A stretch of DNA of 64,000 nt from Alloprevotella rava (GCF_014195585.1 NZ_JACICA010000006.1:1-64000), one strand, 5' to 3'; positions 42,758 through 53,173 are shown, numbered from the stretch's first letter. Notes: a model not told the origin generated them from the sequence alone. Program-made: numbers and translations.

Positions 42758-45700
42758 TTACTTCACCATTACTTTCTTACCGTTCAGAATGTAAAGCCCC
42801 TTAGTGGGGTGCTGAACGCGCCGGCCTTGCAGGTCGTAAGCACGGTCCTGTTCGTTGGTTGCTGCCTTGAGTGTTCCGATACCCGTGATGATTTTCGGAC
42901 TGGGATAGATGCACCAGTACGAACCTTTATCCTTGTCGTTGTAAGGACGCACTTTTCCCGCAGGACTACTATTGAGAACGGAATAGGATGTAGAAGCAGG
43001 TTTAGTACAACTGAGAAAACTCCATCCTTCTGTATCAGACCCTACGCCATACGCTACTGATTCATCGGCTTTCACAGCAGGCACAGGGCGCGTACTATAC
43101 GATGTTTTGCCAATATAAAGACCTGTGTTGACATGATGGATGAGGTAGTTTCCCTTACCATCGGATTCAAAAGTAAAAACCTGTGTGGAATCGTTGTCTA
43201 CAGTGTTGAGCGTTGCCGCTGTTGCATCTGCTGAAAGAAAATGCGTGGGATACGCCTTATTATAAATCATATACTGCTTACCAGCTTCAATCTGTACGCG
43301 TTCGAGTGAGGGCACGGCAGCCATCACTGCCCACATGTTGGCTTCGGTTTTCTGTGCGTTGAACGCCTCGATTAAGGGCTGGAGTGCTGCAACGGACTTG
43401 TACATACCTACAGCCTTTCCCGTTTTAACTCCTGCCAAGCGTTGTTGCAGCGCATCGTTCAAATAAGCATCGCGCGGGGAGGTAGAGTCGAGCGTGTACT
43501 TTCCGCCCGTGATGGAATCAAGGCTGAAGCTCTTGAAGATAATGTTGTAGCCTTGATTGTAGGCCACATCCTCGAAGAGCACGCCGATGCTGTCGTTCTG
43601 CATAAGAATCATTGTAGAGTAGCAGGAAGTGTTCTTCGTGATTTGCAGACCTTTCTTCCAGTTGGCAGCCATCTTTTCTCCACTGTTATAGTCGGAGTAA
43701 GCAGCGAGTTCTTTGTAGAAGAAACCCACCTTTTCGCGTGTGCTGCTCAAAGGCACGGTTTGCAGAGCCACATAGAGCTGTTTGCCATCGGCCTTGCGGC
43801 GAGCTGGAAGCACGAGTACTTCGCCGTTGCAGGCGTTTACCTGGCTGCCAGTCATGTTGGACGGCATGGTGCTTTTGCCCCACGCGCCTTTTGCTTTGAC
43901 AGGATCAGAATATGTGAAGATATTGAACTGGCGACCGCCACCCTGGTTGCGGCAGCTTAGAAGTACTGTGCCGTCGGGGAGCTCGTCTACTTTCGACTCA
44001 TCGGCAGCATCGGAGGGGATGACACCTGCACCGCCGAGCACCTTCCAAGTATGGCCGAAGTCGTCGGAATAGATCACGTAAGTGGCAAACTTATTCACTG
44101 TCGTCGTGCGCAAAGGATGAGCAATGTAGAGACGGTAGAAATCGCCCACTTTGATATAGCGGCTTTGCATGATCTTACCACTTGTCAGGAAAATACCGGC
44201 CACTTGGGCGTTGCCAGGTAGTTTGCCATCGTAGAGACCATAGATCTGTTCGGTCATATCAGTACCCTGATCCCAAGTGCGTCCGCCGTCCGCACTGCGG
44301 AAGAAGGCGCTACGCTGTGGATTACTACGCGTTGAACTGAAATAGCCCACCTTGCCACAAACACATTGCATCAGAACATTGTCGCTCGTACGGTCGGCCA
44401 CGATGCTTGGGTCGCCAAAGGCTGTGCGCCAAACTTCGCTGGCGTGCTCATTACCGCGTGCCACAACAACTGTATCGCTCCATGTGCGACCATTATCCGT
44501 GCTGACTTTCATCACGTTGTCGATTTGATAGAGTCCGTTCTGGTTGTTGTAACCTACGTCCGTTTTGCTGATGCGATAGTCGCAATCGGCCAGAAGTCGG
44601 CCGTCGCGCGTCTGTGTCAAAGCTGGGATACGATAGGGAACTTTGCTCGTGGCATTATCAAAGACAGTCACTGTGTGGGCATTATCCACTTCGTCGGCCT
44701 GACGAACAAAGACGCGGAAGTTATTTACTTGGCCATTGCCGGCAACGGTGAAAGTTGTTAAATCCTTACCAACGTTGCTCACTTCAAAGTGGCCGTTCGG
44801 ATTTGAAATTGTGCCGTCGGCAGTTGTGATAGAGGTGAGCGTGGAGGGATAGTCGAAGCTGTAGCCTTCGATGATGTAACCCTTCGTTGGAGTGGAGAGG
44901 GTGTAAGTGCCGGATATGGCATCGGTGAGCAGGAAGCTCTTACCATCGGCTGCGGGCTGGAAGCTGGTGTTCATAGTGGACAATCTCAATGCCGCCGGAG
45001 CAGTGAGCGTAGAGTTCCATAAAGAAGTTTCCGCCAGCGTATTAGCGGCATTTTTGAACTCGCCATACTGGCTGCCCACTTCGAAGTCGACAGCGGCAGG
45101 CGTGAAGACTACGGCCGAGCCGCGATCCTTGCCACCCGTCCAGAAAGCCAATTTGTTGTCGCGGTTGTTAACGCCGTAGTTCGTTCCGTTTTGGCAGAGA
45201 TAGAAAGCAGCCATACCGGGGAAGTCGCTCGACGTTTCTAATTTCCAAAGGCTCTCGTATGTTGTTGTGTTGAGGCCGTCGAGTGGCAGAACAACGGGAT
45301 AGGCTGTGCCGCCCGTGGTACCGCTCATTTCGCGCGGAGATACCAGCAGTCTGTCGGCTGCTGCTGCGCGGTTGTGGAGGCGATAACCTGCTGTGTTGTC
45401 GCCTACGAGACACCAGAGTGCGTTAGGCGTGGCATTGGTGAAACTGCGCATCAGTGAGAAAGGCTCATTGCTGCCTGTATAAATCAGCGGGAAAGTGCTG
45501 GTACTTTGACCTTGCCCGATGGCCACTTTATACCAAACCGTATTGGGAGCAAAGCGACCGTCGACGGTGGTAGTGGGCTGGAGTTGTTCGAGGGCTGAAG
45601 CCGTCTTTTTGATGGTTACAATGAAGTTCGTGGGTACAGCGTTGGCTTTTGCAGCGGTGCTGGAAACGGAGAATTTAGTGATGTTCTCCTCCAAACCTGT

Positions 45701-46129
45701 TACGCTGATAGTGGCCGAAGCTTGATCGGCGGAGCAAGTAACGGCCGCGCCGCCTTTTTCAGGTGTGACGGTCACTGTAGCACGGTTTGTGTTTGTTGAA
45801 GCTCCTTCAAAACCTTTGAAGTTGAAGGCATAGCCTGTGATGGCATAACCATCGGGAACACTGAGTGAGAAGGTGCGCACGAAGAGGTGGTAAGTGCCAT
45901 CTCCGTCCACCCACATGTCGTTGTTCTGGGTTTGCAGTGTGAGTTGCGGGGCTGTTTCCGTGGAACTCCACTTGTACTTGTAGGCACTGGCAGTATTGCC
46001 TTGTTTGTTGACAAAACTGCCCGTTGCTGTGGATACAGTACGCATCCATGTTGTTTGCGCTTGCGCGTGAATGGGGCTTGCAAACAAACTGACAAGTCCC
46101 ATTAGGGCTAAAGTAAACAATTGTTTCAT
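42758..46129 (-). CDS. large secreted sialidase (GH33) with accessory modules
   Basis: The 1123-residue protein has a signal peptide (MKQLFTLALMGLVSLFASPIHAQ). A beta-sandwich-like part comes first, then one module beginning TVWYK and containing LWCLVGDNTAGY, similar to the tandem units of the 1480-residue sialidase. The GH33 propeller follows, with VPYRIPALTQTRDGRLL (near residue 499) and Asp-boxes STDNGRTWS, SADGGRTWD and SDDFGHTWK. A C-terminal beta-rich module and the tail AYDLQGRRVQHPTKGLYILNGKKVMVK end the protein. It should act outside the cell on sialylated glycans after T9SS export. Confidence 0.93.
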   Translation of the reverse strand: MKQLFTLALMGLVSLFASPIHAQAQTTWMRTVSTATGSFVNKQGNTASAYKYKWSSTETAPQLTLQTQNNDMWVDGDGTYHLFVRTFSLSVPDGYAITGYAFNFKGFEGASTNTNRATVTVTPEKGGAAVTCSADQASATISVTGLEENITKFSVSSTAAKANAVPTNFIVTIKKTASALEQLQPTTTVDGRFAPNTVWYKVAIGQGQSTSTFPLIYTGSNEPFSLMRSFTNATPNALWCLVGDNTAGYRLHNRAAAADRLLVSPREMSGTTGGTAYPVVLPLDGLNTTTYESLWKLETSSDFPGMAAFYLCQNGTNYGVNNRDNKLAFWTGGKDRGSAVVFTPAAVDFEVGSQYGEFKNAANTLAETSLWNSTLTAPAALRLSTMNTSFQPAADGKSFLLTDAISGTYTLSTPTKGYIIEGYSFDYPSTLTSITTADGTISNPNGHFEVSNVGKDLTTFTVAGNGQVNNFRVFVRQADEVDNAHTVTVFDNATSKVPYRIPALTQTRDGRLLADCDYRISKTDVGYNNQNGLYQIDNVMKVSTDNGRTWSDTVVVARGNEHASEVWRTAFGDPSIVADRTSDNVLMQCVCGKVGYFSSTRSNPQRSAFFRSADGGRTWDQGTDMTEQIYGLYDGKLPGNAQVAGIFLTSGKIMQSRYIKVGDFYRLYIAHPLRTTTVNKFATYVIYSDDFGHTWKVLGGAGVIPSDAADESKVDELPDGTVLLSCRNQGGGRQFNIFTYSDPVKAKGAWGKSTMPSNMTGSQVNACNGEVLVLPARRKADGKQLYVALQTVPLSSTREKVGFFYKELAAYSDYNSGEKMAANWKKGLQITKNTSCYSTMILMQNDSIGVLFEDVAYNQGYNIIFKSFSLDSITGGKYTLDSTSPRDAYLNDALQQRLAGVKTGKAVGMYKSVAALQPLIEAFNAQKTEANMWAVMAAVPSLERVQIEAGKQYMIYNKAYPTHFLSADATAATLNTVDNDSTQVFTFESDGKGNYLIHHVNTGLYIGKTSYSTRPVPAVKADESVAYGVGSDTEGWSFLSCTKPASTSYSVLNSSPAGKVRPYNDKDKGSYWCIYPSPKIITGIGTLKAATNEQDRAYDLQGRRVQHPTKGLYILNGKKVMVK

Positions 46130-46164
46130 TGGTAGTTTTTTGAATATATAAATTGTGACGTTTG

Positions 46165-46172
46165 CAAATATA
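46165..46172 (-). promoter_or_regulatory. -7 box of the second large sialidase
   Basis: TATATTTG on the minus strand lies 35 bp before the start codon. No clear TTTG is found at the expected distance. Confidence 0.5.
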
Positions 46173-46439
46173 ATGGTTTCTTCTTAATTATTCTTGTTGG
46201 TTTAGAAGAAAAGGAAAAGGAGGGGGAAATATACCCCTATTGGGGGATATGATTATTGGATGAAAAGATGTGCTTAATGGAATTTTTGAGAAAGAGCTTT
46301 TTGCGATAGAGAAGGATTATTCTGTCAATAGAATTCTTATTTTTAGCGTTTCTGGAATTAAATGAAAGTCAGAATGAAATAAGAGCTCGGTTTTGTTTCG
46401 CTTCTTGAAGCGAGGGTTTTATAAGGGTGTGCTTCCACG

Positions 46440-46511
46440 CAATAAGGCTGTCAGCCGGCGCGCTTATTGTGTCAGCTGGTAGCCTTATTGTATCGGCTGA
46501 CAGCCTTATTC
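46440..46511. repeat. 21-bp CAATAAG-word array, copy 7
   Basis: Words start at 46440 (forward), 46463, 46484 and 46505 (reverse), with steps of 23, 21 and 21 bp. A further CAATAAG at 46568 is out of register. The array lies between the divergent sialidase and sdh genes. Confidence 0.82.
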
Positions 46512-46930
46512 TGTTGACGGCCAGGAACGGAGAAAAACGAGCGCAAAAATGCAACTGTCAGCCCACACAATAAGGAAGCCAGTTGGCAGAGCAAAGAGGC
46601 TCATTGCCCAAATAGAGGTTTTTTCAAAAATCCTTATTCGAGTGAACATTTTCTGGTTTCAGTTGCTCAAAAGGTTTTGTTAAGAAAATGGGCGGTTTTG
46701 AGGAAAGGATGGCAAGATTCATGTTCCGATGATTCTGACCGACCTGTTCCTCATGAGAGCAGCATCTGTTCTCAATCATTCTCTTTCCTACGCCCCGTTC
46801 AACTGGTCCGCTCCGCCCGAGAATAAGAGGTTTAACCTCGACAATAAGCGTCCCTGCTCCTCTTTTTGATACCATTTTCGGCTGCATAATGTTGTGGCTC
46901 TTTGTATTAGTTTTATTATTCTTTTCATTT
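46512..46930. other. intergenic stretch upstream of sdhC without recognisable gene
   Basis: An 87-codon frame on the minus strand (46624-46887) has no family resemblance, and I do not accept it as a gene. I see no promoter, terminator or RNA motif here. Confidence 0.45.
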
Positions 46931-46931
46931 A

Positions 46932-46963
46932 TTGCCAGAATTTACAAAATATCTGTAACTTTG
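46932..46963 (+). promoter_or_regulatory. promoter of the sdhCAB operon
   Basis: TTG (46932-46934) and TAACTTTG (46956-46963) are 21 bp apart. The leader of about 90 nt contains a small hairpin (TCCCCT and AGGGGA, about 46979-46999). Confidence 0.65.
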
Positions 46964-47057
46964 CGGCATATTCAAAAAATCCCCTCATTTATAAGGGGAC
47001 GGATATGTCAAGATAGCTTAATCATAAAACATTACATAATTTAATTTTCAAAACTCT

Positions 47058-47747
47058 ATGTGGTTAACAACTTCATCCGTAGGACGGAAAGTTATCATGT
47101 CGGTAACCGGCATTGCTCTCGTTCTGTTCCTCACTTTCCACGCTTGCATGAACGTTGTGGTGCTTTTCTCTGGAGATGCTTACAACATGATTTGCGAGTT
47201 TCTTGGATCTAATTGGTATGCCGTTGCAGGAACGGCTGTTTTGGTGGGCCTCATCGCTCTCCATTTCATCTATGCCGCTATCTTGACGCTGCAGAATCTC
47301 AAAGCGCGTGGTAACAGCCGCTATGCAGTGGTGGAAACCCCAGCAAAGGTTGAATGGGCGAGCCAGAACATGTTTGTGCTCGGTCTGATCGTATGCTTGG
47401 GCTTGCTCCTCCACTTGTTCAATTTCTGGGCAAACATGATGGGCGCAGAGTTCTACAATGGCGGTATGGCCCTCGTAGGCGAGTTTGAAGCAACAGACGG
47501 CGCAGGTTTGATTCAGTTCACCTTCGGCAATCCCGTTTATGCTGTGCTCTATCTCGTATGGCTCGCCGCGCTATGGTTCCACCTCTCTCATGGTTTCTGG
47601 AGTGCTATCCAGACTCTCGGCGTGAACAACAAAGTGTGGTTCAACCGCTGGAAGCTCATCGGTAACGTTTATGTAACACTCGTTATGCTGATGTTTGCTG
47701 CCGTAGTTGTTTATTTTGCACTGGGCTGCAAACCCATCTGTGGTTAA
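47058..47747 (+). CDS. sdhC: succinate dehydrogenase/fumarate reductase cytochrome b subunit
   Basis: The 229-residue membrane anchor of the b558 type has about five hydrophobic spans with conserved histidines (FHACMN, ALHFIYA, LLHLFNF, HLSHGFWS) that coordinate two hemes. It exchanges electrons with menaquinone. In anaerobic Bacteroidales the complex works mostly as fumarate reductase. It is the first gene of the sdhC-sdhA-sdhB operon, 24 bp before sdhA. Confidence 0.96.
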   Translation: MWLTTSSVGRKVIMSVTGIALVLFLTFHACMNVVVLFSGDAYNMICEFLGSNWYAVAGTAVLVGLIALHFIYAAILTLQNLKARGNSRYAVVETPAKVEWASQNMFVLGLIVCLGLLLHLFNFWANMMGAEFYNGGMALVGEFEATDGAGLIQFTFGNPVYAVLYLVWLAALWFHLSHGFWSAIQTLGVNNKVWFNRWKLIGNVYVTLVMLMFAAVVVYFALGCKPICG

Positions 47748-47771
47748 TTCTTATAACAAACGATTACAATT

Positions 47772-49742
47772 ATGTCTGATAAATATATCGTTCCCGTAAC
47801 GGAGAAGGTAATCGACTCAAAGATTCCCGAAGGTCCCGTTGCTGAAAAGTGGACCAATTTCAAGGCTCATCAGAAGCTCGTTAACCCGAAAAACAAACGT
47901 AAGCTCGATGTTATCGTCGTAGGTACGGGCCTGGCAGGTGCCAGTGCCGCTGCATCGCTCGGCGAAATGGGCTTCAAAGTGAAAAACTTCTGCATACAGG
48001 ATTCTCCCCGCCGTGCACACTCCATCGCAGCACAGGGCGGTATCAATGCAGCAAAGAACTATCAGAACGACGGCGACTCTGTTTACCGCTTGTTCTATGA
48101 CACTGTGAAAGGTGGCGACTATCGCGCTCGCGAAGCTAATGTTTACCGCCTGGCTGAAGTAAGTGCCAGCATCATCGATCAATGTGTGGCACAGGGTGTG
48201 CCTTTCGCTCGCGAATACGGCGGCACGCTGGCTAACCGCTCTTTTGGTGGTGTGCAGGTGAGCCGTACTTTCTACGCCAAAGGTCAAACCGGTCAGCAGC
48301 TCCTCTTGGGTGCATACTCTACGCTGATGCGTCAGGTACACGAAGGCACTGTTGAGCTCTACACTCGCTATGAGATGCTCGATGTTGTGATGATTGAAGG
48401 CCGCGCTCGCGGTATCATCGCTCGCAACCTCGTTACTGGCGAAATCGAGAGCTTCGCTGCACACTGCGTTATCTTGGCTACCGGTGGTTATGGCAACGCT
48501 TACTTCCTTTCTACAAACGCTATGGGTTGCAACTGCTCCGCAGCTATCGCAGCCTACAAGCACGGCGCATATTTTGCCAACCCCGCTTACGTACAGATTC
48601 ACCCAACGTGTATCCCCGTACACGGCGACAAGCAGAGCAAACTTACGCTCATGTCCGAGTCGCTGCGTAACGACGGCCGCATTTGGGTACCGAAATTCAA
48701 GGAAGACGTTGAGAAACTCCGTAGCGGAGAACTCAAAGGCCGCGACATCCCTGAGGACCGCCGCGACTACTACCTAGAGCGCCGTTATCCGGCTTTCGGT
48801 AACCTCGTTCCCCGCGACGTGGCTTCGCGTGCAGCTAAAGAACGCTGCGATGCAGGCTTCGGCGTGAACGGTACAGGCCTCGCCGTATTCCTCGACTTCC
48901 AGCAAGCTATCGAAGACTTCGGTCGCGACGCCATCGAAGCACGCTACGGCAACCTCTTTGATATGTACGAAGAAATCACCGATGAGAACCCCTACGAGAA
49001 TCCAATGATGATCTACCCCGCTATCCACTACACAATGGGTGGTCTGTGGGTTGACTACGAGCTTCAGACAAACATCCCCGGTCTCTTCGCAGCTGGCGAA
49101 TGTAACTTCTCTGACCACGGTGCTAACCGCCTCGGTGCATCTGCCCTCATGCAGGGTCTGGCCGATGGTTACTTCGTTCTGCCCTACACCATACAGCACT
49201 ATCTCAGCGACCAAATCACTGTGGGCCGCTTCACAGGTGAAGAACCCGAATTTGCACAGGCTCAAGCCAAAGTTCAAGCCCGCGTTGACCGTATTCTCAA
49301 TATCAACGGTAAGCGTTCTGTGGACAGCATCCACAAAGAGCTCGGACATATCATGTGGGAATACGTGGGTATGGCTCGTACGAAAGAAGGTCTGCAAACG
49401 GCTCTCGATAAGATGGCTGAACTCAAGAAGGAATTCGAGAACAATGTCTTTGTTCCGCACATTGACGGCGTAAACATCGAGCTCGAAAAGGCTCTCCGCC
49501 TCGAGGACTTCTTCACTATGGGTCAGCTCGTTGCTATGGACGCTCTGAACCGCGAGGAATCTTGCGGTGGTCACTTCCGCGAGGAACACCAGACCGAAGA
49601 GGGCGAAGCTAAACGCGACGACCAGGGCTGCTTCTACGTGAGCTGCTGGGAATACCAAGGCGAGGACGCACTCCCCGTTAAGTATAAAGAGCCGCTCAAA
49701 TACGAGGCTATTGAAGTTAAGACGAGAAACTATAAAGTCTAA
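47772..49742 (+). CDS. sdhA: succinate dehydrogenase/fumarate reductase flavoprotein subunit
   Basis: The 656-residue subunit binds FAD covalently and carries the active site. It shows the dinucleotide motif [19 protein letters not shown] (residues 50-68), [15 protein letters not shown] with the FAD-linked histidine, the capping-domain segment [15 protein letters not shown], and the [27 protein letters not shown] segment. The active-site arginine region follows in the helical domain. Length fits the long B-type flavoprotein. Confidence 0.97.
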   Translation: MSDKYIVPVTEKVIDSKIPEGPVAEKWTNFKAHQKLVNPKNKRKLDVIVVGTGLAGASAAASLGEMGFKVKNFCIQDSPRRAHSIAAQGGINAAKNYQNDGDSVYRLFYDTVKGGDYRAREANVYRLAEVSASIIDQCVAQGVPFAREYGGTLANRSFGGVQVSRTFYAKGQTGQQLLLGAYSTLMRQVHEGTVELYTRYEMLDVVMIEGRARGIIARNLVTGEIESFAAHCVILATGGYGNAYFLSTNAMGCNCSAAIAAYKHGAYFANPAYVQIHPTCIPVHGDKQSKLTLMSESLRNDGRIWVPKFKEDVEKLRSGELKGRDIPEDRRDYYLERRYPAFGNLVPRDVASRAAKERCDAGFGVNGTGLAVFLDFQQAIEDFGRDAIEARYGNLFDMYEEITDENPYENPMMIYPAIHYTMGGLWVDYELQTNIPGLFAAGECNFSDHGANRLGASALMQGLADGYFVLPYTIQHYLSDQITVGRFTGEEPEFAQAQAKVQARVDRILNINGKRSVDSIHKELGHIMWEYVGMARTKEGLQTALDKMAELKKEFENNVFVPHIDGVNIELEKALRLEDFFTMGQLVAMDALNREESCGGHFREEHQTEEGEAKRDDQGCFYVSCWEYQGEDALPVKYKEPLKYEAIEVKTRNYKV

Positions 49743-49834
49743 TTGATCAGTGACACGACGAGCTATGCTTGCACAAACGACTCTGTAGCTACACTCGTTA
49801 CGATTCACTCATCACTTAAAAAAGAAATTTCATT

Positions 49835-50593
<759 letters not shown>

Positions 50594-50657
50594 TCCGATG
50601 TGATTCCGCCCACACCTCACCACGCAGTGAGGCCGCGAGCTGTACTCCACAATATCT

Positions 50658-50697
50658 GGCTGCCACTCATAATTATATATGAGTGGCAGCCTTTTTT
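50658..50697 (+). terminator. terminator of the sdhCAB operon
   Basis: A perfect 14-bp stem (GGCTGCCACTCATA and TATGAGTGGCAGCC, 6-nt loop) followed by six T lies 65 bp after sdhB. Confidence 0.93.
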
Positions 50698-50779
50698 ATG
50701 GATAAACGCACAATAAAAAGCATCTGCTATGTCCGTTTCTGAGGGCATGGCGGATGGCAGTTCCCATACTAAAAGAAAA

Positions 50780-50817
50780 TCCCCACAAACTTACTCGCGG
50801 AGAGCAGTTTGTGGGGA
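50780..50817 (-). terminator. terminator of the decaying BspA-like gene
   Basis: A perfect 12-bp stem (TCCCCACAAACT and AGTTTGTGGGGA) is followed on the minus strand by TTTTCTTTTAG. It lies just after the displaced tail sequence of the gene (50840-50989). Confidence 0.82.
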
Positions 50818-50839
50818 AAGTTCTATTGTAGGGAGATCA

Positions 50840-50989
50840 CTATTTGCGCAGAACCTTCTGCGTAGTTCCTTTGTTCATACGGATGATGTTCAGCCCGCGC
50901 TACAAATTTGTTGAGGCTATGTTATGGGGAAGAATAAACAGCCGTGGTACTTGTATCGCTGTTGGCAGTTGCTGGCAACTTCCACTTTG
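50840..50989 (-). pseudogene. displaced C-terminal tail of the BspA-like paralog
   Basis: After the in-frame stop at 50990 the minus strand still encodes, in other frames, pieces that match the C-terminal tail of the intact paralog. EIT and AVYS follow in one frame. RGLNIIRMNKGTTQKVLRK and a stop follow in another, after a TAG. The region therefore held the sorting tail before frameshifts and a nonsense change separated it from the gene. Confidence 0.75.
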
Positions 50990-51802
50990 TTATTTCTTCG
51001 TGAAATATCCTATATTAGGATTCGCCATTGAAACATCCTCCTTGTTCGCATTGTATTTCACTGCACCCTTGAGACTTGTACAATTATAGAACAGTTCATC
51101 AGATAGTGCGCAAGTCCAAGTATTATTGCAATAAATAGTTTGTAGAGAGGTGTTATCAGCAAACATTCCACTCATGTCTTGCACCTTCTTTATATTGAAG
51201 TTGGAAAGATTGAGAGAAGTTAAGCTCGAGCAGCTTTCAAACATATATTTCATGTTTTGCACCTTCTCCGTATTGAAGTTGGAGAGATTGAGAGAAGTTA
51301 AACTCGAGCAGCCATAAAACATTCCTTTCATACTTACTACCTTCTTCGTATTGAAGTTAGAGAGATTGAGTTGCGAGAGTTTTTTACAACCGATGAACAT
51401 ACCAGACATTATAGTTACTTCAGATGTATTGAGATTTTCTAAACCCTTTATTTCTTCCAGATTCGTGAAGTCGAAGAACCAGTTCTCAGTGGTTTTCGGG
51501 AGAAAGTTCTTGAAAGAAAGATCAAAGACAGCAGTAGTAACGTCTGATTCAGATGTATTCTGTGTTACAGCCCAAGCAGGAAGAATAATATCACCATCCT
51601 GCTTCATCTCGTCAATTCCCCACACAGTTCCCGTGCGCGAGGATTTCTTAGCATCATAGTAGAATGTCAGCGTTTTCTTGTCGCTGCTTTTCACAACGTA
51701 GGCTTCTTTCCTCTGCGCTTGAGCGGACTGCGGGAGGAGTAACAAAGCTATGAATCCTGCAAGAAACACAGCACAGAAATTCTTGAGTAATTTTTTGCTC
51801 AT
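50990..51802 (-). CDS. truncated BspA-like leucine-rich repeat protein
   Basis: The 270-residue product is a paralog of the BspA-like protein at 31659-33011. It has the same signal peptide type (MSKKLLKNFCAVFLAGFIALLLLPQSAQA), the same N-terminal domain (KEAYVVKSSDKKTLTFYYD) and three to four 26-residue repeats (MxGMFxGCSSLTSLNLSNFN). It stops at GYFTKK, just where the paralog continues into its sorting tail. The tail is present downstream but out of frame. Without it the protein should not be anchored by the T9SS. The promoter -7 box also has a changed base. This is probably a gene in decay. Confidence 0.8.
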   Translation of the reverse strand: MSKKLLKNFCAVFLAGFIALLLLPQSAQAQRKEAYVVKSSDKKTLTFYYDAKKSSRTGTVWGIDEMKQDGDIILPAWAVTQNTSESDVTTAVFDLSFKNFLPKTTENWFFDFTNLEEIKGLENLNTSEVTIMSGMFIGCKKLSQLNLSNFNTKKVVSMKGMFYGCSSLTSLNLSNFNTEKVQNMKYMFESCSSLTSLNLSNFNIKKVQDMSGMFADNTSLQTIYCNNTWTCALSDELFYNCTSLKGAVKYNANKEDVSMANPNIGYFTKK

Positions 51803-51960
51803 AATTTTTTTTCTTCCCCTTTTTGTCTCCTCGTTTTTCTGCTTTTTAGGAGTGCCGTGTCGGGAAGTCGGGCAGGTAAATAGAATCTGTTAAAGAATAT
51901 CTTGCTCGCTTGTCGATTCTTTAGAAAGTAAAGCTGCAAGTATTAAGAGTTATACGTCTG

Positions 51961-51991
51961 CGAATATAAGGAAACTTTTTAAAAATACAAA
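51961..51991 (-). promoter_or_regulatory. degenerate promoter of the truncated BspA-like gene
   Basis: The region aligns with the promoter of the intact paralog: TTTG (51988-51991), a similar A/T-rich spacer of 19 bp, then TATATTCG (51961-51968). The -7 box has C in place of T in the TTTG part, which should weaken it. Confidence 0.55.
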
Positions 51992-52040
51992 AAATACATA
52001 TTTTTCTTTCTTTAAGTCAGTTGGAGGGACGAGCAGCAGT

Positions 52041-52148
52041 GGGTGCTGTGCGACGCTTCCTGCGTCGGAGGTTTGTGTCGTTGCCCATCCACGGGTTCAC
52101 CCTTCGGGCGTCACCCGCGGTTACGCATGGTGTGTCCCCACCGGGGAC
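52041..52148 (+). repeat. solo right arm of the palindromic element
   Basis: The segment contains the CGACGCTTCCTGCGTCG hairpin, the ACGGGTTCACCCTTCGGGC part, CACCCGCGGTTA and the GTCCCCACCGGGGAC cap in the order seen in the right arm of the full copies, but no left arm or core. It lies upstream of the truncated BspA-like gene. Confidence 0.75.
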
Positions 52149-52177
52149 AGTGGATGAGCTCAAGGGAAGTCCTTCTC

Positions 52178-52459
52178 GTAAAAAGTCTGTGCACTATCGG
52201 TGGGCAACTCCACACACTGCTCCGTCAGTACTAAGCCTGCAGCAAAATAGAGTAACTCACACCTCCGACAGGGATAGTGAGGATGCGCGAGGAAGTCCTC
52301 TGCCCCTGCATATCGTGACAGTCTGTAATGATACCACCGCCTCACACACATTGTAAAAAGTCTATGCACTGTCTGTGACCAACTCCACCTATAGCTCTGT
52401 CAATACTCCATCACTGCTCCGCCTCCACAGCCATAGTCATAGCAGCACAGAGTAACTGA
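52178..52459. repeat. imperfect 175-bp tandem duplication
   Basis: GTAAAAAGTCT at 52178 and again at 52353 begin two related segments that share TGCACT, CAACTCCAC, GCTC-GTCA-TACT, AGAGTAACT and CCTCCG in the same order. The second runs into palindromic element copy 3. No gene is seen. Confidence 0.6.
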
Positions 52460-52921
52460 CGCCTCCGGCGGAGGCGCACCATGCTTAACCGCGGGTGATG
52501 CCCGAACGATAGTGAGGGTGAACCCGTGGACAGATGACAGCACTAACTTCCGACACCGGCAGTGTCGCACTGAAAGCGTTGAGGGAGTATTCTCCCTCTC
52601 TCCTCCTATAGAAAATACTCGATTTTTGTTGTCACGTTGTCACGCAGGAAGGGAAGATACTGATAGATAGGGACTTATACGCGTGACAACAAATTCTCTT
52701 TGTTGTCACACCGTTGTCACGCGCGTAAAGTATACGTTATCAAATAGTTACACTTAAAGTGTGACAACGTGACGACGTGACAACGAAAAAATGAAATCTT
52801 GGGAGGGGGAGAGTGGGTGCTGTGCGACGCTTCCTGCGTCGGAGGTTTGTGCATCACTTTCCCACGGGTTCGCCCTTTGGGCATCACCCGCGGTTAAGCA
52901 TGGTGTGTCCCCGCCGGGGAC
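52460..52921 (+). repeat. palindromic hairpin element, copy 3
   Basis: A full copy of about 462 bp. The left arm has GCCTCCGGCGGAGGC, TTAACCGCGGGTGAT and CGACACCGGCAGTGTCG. The core has TTGTCACGTTGTCACG on one side and GTGACAACGTGACGACG on the other. The right arm has CGACGCTTCCTGCGTCG, ATCACCCGCGGTTAA and GTCCCCGCCGGGGAC. A word array follows the right arm. Confidence 0.82.
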
Positions 52922-52958
52922 AGTGGATGAACACGCTACATCGCAGCGAGAGTGGACA

Positions 52959-53049
52959 CAATAAGCGCGTGAGCTGACGCAATAAGGCTACGGGCGGATA
53001 GGCTTATTGGATCTCCGAATACAATAAGGACGTGAACGGAAACAATAAG
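52959..53049. repeat. 21-bp CAATAAG-word array, copy 8
   Basis: Words start at 52959, 52980 (forward), 53003 (reverse), 53022 and 53043 (forward), with steps 21, 23, 19 and 21 bp. It is joined to palindromic element copy 3 by the same linker seen at copy 6. Confidence 0.88.
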
Positions 53050-53112
53050 GCTGCTGGTGATGAAAGGTATAACCACTCTTTCGTTCTTGCTCAGAAGTTT
53101 TTCAAAAAAGAA

Positions 53113-53147
53113 AAGCAGTTCGGTTCGGGAGATGAACAGAACTGCTT
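53113..53147 (-). terminator. terminator of upp
   Basis: A 9-bp stem (AAGCAGTTC and GAACTGCTT) is followed on the minus strand by TTTCTTTTTTG. Confidence 0.8.
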
Positions 53148-53173
53148 GATGTGGGGTTGCCGCGAAGGGCGAA

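Noticed and set aside
46624-46887. 87-codon frame on the minus strand upstream of sdhC
   Set aside because: It has no family resemblance or promoter, and its composition is like non-coding DNA.
47817-49808. 268- and 344-codon frames antisense to sdhA
   Set aside because: They are shadows of a strongly codon-biased gene with complete flavoprotein motifs.
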